Assembly (NCBI GenBank): GCA_015501075.1
Contig: JADNYJ010000537.1
Span: 1 to 21,362, forward strand
Direction of reading: 5' to 3'
Length of the DNA: 21,362 bases
Source of the DNA: Gymnopilus junonius
Taxonomy: Eukaryota; Basidiomycota; Agaricomycetes; Agaricales; Galerinaceae
Within the stretch, counting starts at the first letter, position 1. Each line of letters opens with the position of its first letter. The notes below the pieces were generated by a model. The model was not told the origin of the DNA, ran no database searches, and was given only the letters and a program-made list of their open reading frames with translations. The position numbers were made by a program, and so were the translations under genes. Positions 20,359 to 21,362 of this stretch are shown here, piece by piece.

Positions 20359-21362
20359 TCAGCAGGAGGTCGGATGACAGTGCCCGACTTGGAGAGGACC
20401 TTTCTCCTCTCTCTTGCCCCGACTGAGATACGGTCCATCGTCTGCATTTCGGATATAATATGCCCAATCAGCAGTCGTATCCTTCTCGGTTTGCGAATAG
20501 CCATTTCCAAGGAAATTGAATCGGTTACCCTCATACTTGAAGTCCCAATCCTCGTATCGCGGCTCGGCGATGGCTTCAAGGTAATGCAACATACTTCCTG
20601 GCCAGAGAGCCGTTACTTTACCTGAAGCACTGTTCCGCTTGTACCATGAACTGCATTCCTCTTTCCAGACCATGTGGTTCATGAGATCGTCCTTCCATTC
20701 GACAAAGTCATCCACTGCTTCCTTCTTGGGAGAAAAGCTTTGGATGTTCTCGGTCTGCCAGCGATCCATCATCTTGAGTATATACTCAGCTTGAGCCTCT
20801 AGAGAGAATGAGTTAAATGACATAAAAGATGGAAATTTTGTCAGCTGACCGATCATAATTAAGACGGGGCCACCGCCTACAGGACTGGTGGGTCCGCCGA
20901 ACATGAAGTAATTCGGAAACTCATGAGCTGATATTCCGAGGTAGGACTTTGGCTCTTCAGCCCATGCTTCGCTGAGGCATATCCCGCTTGAACCGATAAT
21001 GGGGAAGCGCGGCTTGTAAGAAGTTTCGAAACCAGTTGCGCAAATGAGTACGTCGACGGGATATTCTTTCCCGTCATTGGAAACACATCCGTTCTCTGTG
21101 ATTTGACGGATGTCCCCAAAGACAACATCGACTTTATCCGACGCGAACGTCTCTAGATAATTGACCCCAGGGGTTATCCTCCGGCATCCCACGGGCCACT
21201 TGGGGATGAAAAGCTCTTCTAGAGATTCATTGCGAAGCTTATTCTTCATGATAGACACCAATAGTCGTTGATTGCCTTTTGCGCATCTGAATTGGTCGTG
21301 ACAAAGGGAATAGAAGAGCTAAAGAGCTTTCCAACTCTTTCCTGTACTTGAGGAGAGCTTCA
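20359..21362 (-). CDS. Baeyer-Villiger-type flavin monooxygenase, C-terminal part; two apparent frameshifts
   Basis: Reads in from the right edge on the minus strand; the N-terminal FAD-binding part lies outside the window. From 21258 to the stop at 20359-20361 one frame is open with no intron. Motifs: VGCRRITPG, the FMO/BVMO-type ICATGFETSYKP, YFMFGGPTSPVGGG and a C-terminal WPGSMLHYLEAIAEPRYEDW block. This is typical of cyclohexanone/ketone-type NADPH and FAD-dependent monooxygenases that insert oxygen beside a carbonyl; the substrate is unknown. Upstream the family block LLKYRKELESS lies in one frame, IPFVTTNSDAQKAINDY in a second and VSIMKNKLRNESLEE in a third. One T (coding strand) missing at each of 21321-21323 and 21260-21261 would unify them. 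A start at 21261 would be TTG and mid-domain, so it is not the real start. Convergent with the HMG-CoA synthase gene. Confidence 0.85.

Noticed and set aside
18174..21362. Terpenoid or polyketide gene cluster built around HMG-CoA synthase and the monooxygenase
   Set aside because: Only one mevalonate-pathway enzyme and one partial oxygenase are present, with no terpene cyclase, PKS, NRPS or prenyltransferase. Convergent orientation of two common genes is not evidence of a cluster.
1..21362. tRNA, rRNA, CRISPR array or bacterial operon
   Set aside because: I saw no tRNA B-box with paired stems, no rRNA-like sequence and no regularly spaced repeats; spliceosomal introns in every complete gene show that the DNA is eukaryotic.

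Overview
The window looks like nuclear DNA of a filamentous fungus, most likely a mushroom-forming basidiomycete (Agaricomycetes). The grounds are: very dense, short GT-AG introns (44-69 bp, several per gene, some flanking exons of only 4-10 nt), protein families typical of fungi (a Reg1-type DUF1752 protein, an allantoate-permease-like MFS carrier, a Bor1-type anion transporter), and a basidiomycete-like C-terminus on the HMG-CoA synthase. The taxon is an inference from sequence style; I could not run a search.

Layout. (1) 1-1239, minus: most of a Reg1/Hex2-like PP1 regulatory subunit whose 3' end lies outside the window. (2) 1240-7785: about 6.5 kb with no gene I can recognise; it holds a strong G-quadruplex motif, a CCATA microsatellite and a small cluster of a repeated word. 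(3) 7786-10375, plus: 20-exon MFS transporter. (4) 11545-13832, minus: 8-exon borate/bicarbonate-type transporter, intact. (5) 13925-14648: a 724-bp non-autonomous DNA transposon with ~115-bp terminal inverted repeats and a perfect 8-bp target-site duplication, sitting in the short divergent promoter between genes 4 and 6. (6) 14770-16242, plus: 6-exon ABHD12-like serine hydrolase, intact. (7) 16243-18173: no recognised gene apart from the HMGS promoter. (8) 18174-19836, plus: HMG-CoA synthase of the mevalonate pathway. (9) 20359-21362, minus: C-terminal part of a Baeyer-Villiger-type flavin monooxygenase, cut by the window edge.

A second theme is sequence integrity. Four of the six protein genes (Reg1-like, MFS, HMGS, monooxygenase) need one or more single-base additions to keep a conserved reading frame. 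All inferred events go the same way (one base missing), and most fall in homopolymer runs. That pattern fits uncorrected long-read consensus errors better than pseudogenes, especially as HMG-CoA synthase is normally essential. The Bor1-like and ABHD12-like genes splice cleanly with no shift.

The genes look like ordinary housekeeping and transport neighbours; I see no convincing biosynthetic cluster or defence system. The most distinctive items are the transposon inside a ~205-bp bidirectional promoter (with its own small cargo ORF and an ATG in frame with the neighbouring hydrolase) and the run of micro-exons in the transporter gene.
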